From JBBTCX01 sp038043045 (lineage in GTDB: Bacteria > Planctomycetota > Phycisphaerae > UBA1845), in assembly GCA_038043045.1 (NCBI GenBank), contig JBBTCX010000036.1, positions 1 through 23,117 on the forward strand: a stretch of 23,117 nt of DNA, read 5' to 3'. Under the pieces are notes generated by a model that was not told where the DNA came from, ran no database searches, and saw only the letters and a list, made by a program, of their open reading frames with translations. Position numbers and translations under genes: made by a program. Below are positions 22,991-23,117 of the stretch, piece by piece. Within the stretch, counting starts at the first letter, position 1; every line of letters begins with the position of its first letter.

Positions 22991-23071
22991 GGGTCGATGA
23001 CTTGACCTACGAACTTGAGACCACTGCTCAAGAGCGGACAAGTCCGACTTGTCGGTGGCACACGGCGGCAC
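22991..23071 (-). repeat. Mosaic dispersed repeat, copy 2
   Basis: This is related to the repeat at 16638-16707 but on the opposite strand. The 22991-23011 segment matches the reverse complement of 16638-16658 with two changes. The 23021-23071 segment, read on the - strand, shows GTGCCGCCGTGTGCCACCG and CTTGAGCAGTGG, as in copy 1, separated by a perfect hairpin GACAAGTC-C-GACTTGTC (23037-23053). The order of the two modules is swapped between copies. The remaining bases to 23117 hold no gene I can support. Confidence 0.55.
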
Positions 23072-23117
23072 GGGGTCGCGTGGGTCTTTATGATTTCGAT
23101 CGCCGCATGCGCATTCG

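Noticed and set aside
1..23117. CRISPR array, tRNA or rRNA genes
   Set aside because: No regularly spaced direct repeats, no tRNA-like CCA/anticodon arrangement and no rRNA segment was recognised on reading the intergenic regions.

Overview
The window is bacterial chromosomal DNA of moderately high GC, densely packed with genes on both strands. The best guess for the source is a member of the Planctomycetota, possibly Phycisphaerae-like. This rests on gene content: a membrane-tailed Ser/Thr kinase with a secretion-ATPase-like N-terminus, several uncharacterised lipoprotein families of a kind I associate with that phylum, a short MnmE-like GTPase, and palindromic intergenic repeats. No rRNA is present to settle the taxonomy. 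One run of ten Ns (21553-21562) marks an assembly gap inside a gene.

Layout. 1-3.0 kb (+): the 3' part of coaX (pantothenate kinase type III), overlapped by 4 bases by an MnmE-like GTPase that lacks the usual C-terminus, then a Ser/Thr protein kinase. 3.0-3.3 kb: an intergenic stretch with a hairpin and a probable broken IS630-type transposase remnant. 3.3-6.2 kb (-): a tightly overlapping unit rimO-pgsA-uppP (S12 methylthiotransferase, phosphatidylglycerophosphate synthase, undecaprenyl-diphosphate phosphatase). 6.4-6.7 kb (+): a small protein resembling DUF6504. 7.0-9.8 kb (+): a four-gene unit of unknown function. It holds a small lipoprotein, a large lipoprotein, a 56-residue protein and a second large protein paralogous to the first. 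This is the best candidate in the window for an undescribed system. 9.9-10.35 kb (-): a MaoC/PhaJ-like hydratase.

10.7-13.2 kb (+): an unrecognised 201-residue protein, aspartate kinase (lysC) and a membrane-anchored staphylococcal-nuclease-like protein. 13.3-14.35 kb (-): an exported protein with an internal duplication. 14.49-14.88 kb (+): the RNase P RNA gene (rnpB), with a recognisable promoter and a closing P1 helix. 15.0-15.6 kb (+): a membrane-anchored hypothetical with a possible leaderless start. 16.0-18.15 kb (+): an NfeD-like protein with a histidine-rich loop, followed by a flotillin, a classic membrane-microdomain pair. 18.2-20.7 kb (+): a copper-type P1B ATPase and a small two-helix membrane protein. 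20.8-23.0 kb (+): a lipoprotein interrupted by the assembly gap, an ECF sigma factor overlapping its end by 4 bases, and a zinc-binding transmembrane anti-sigma factor.

The genes serve mostly separate housekeeping and envelope roles: cofactor synthesis, tRNA and ribosome modification, phospholipid and cell-wall lipid carrier metabolism, membrane organisation, copper efflux and envelope signalling. Two copies of a mosaic palindromic repeat lie near 16.64 kb and 23.0 kb in opposite orientation. By eye, the strand composition flips from C-rich to G-rich near 18.2 kb.
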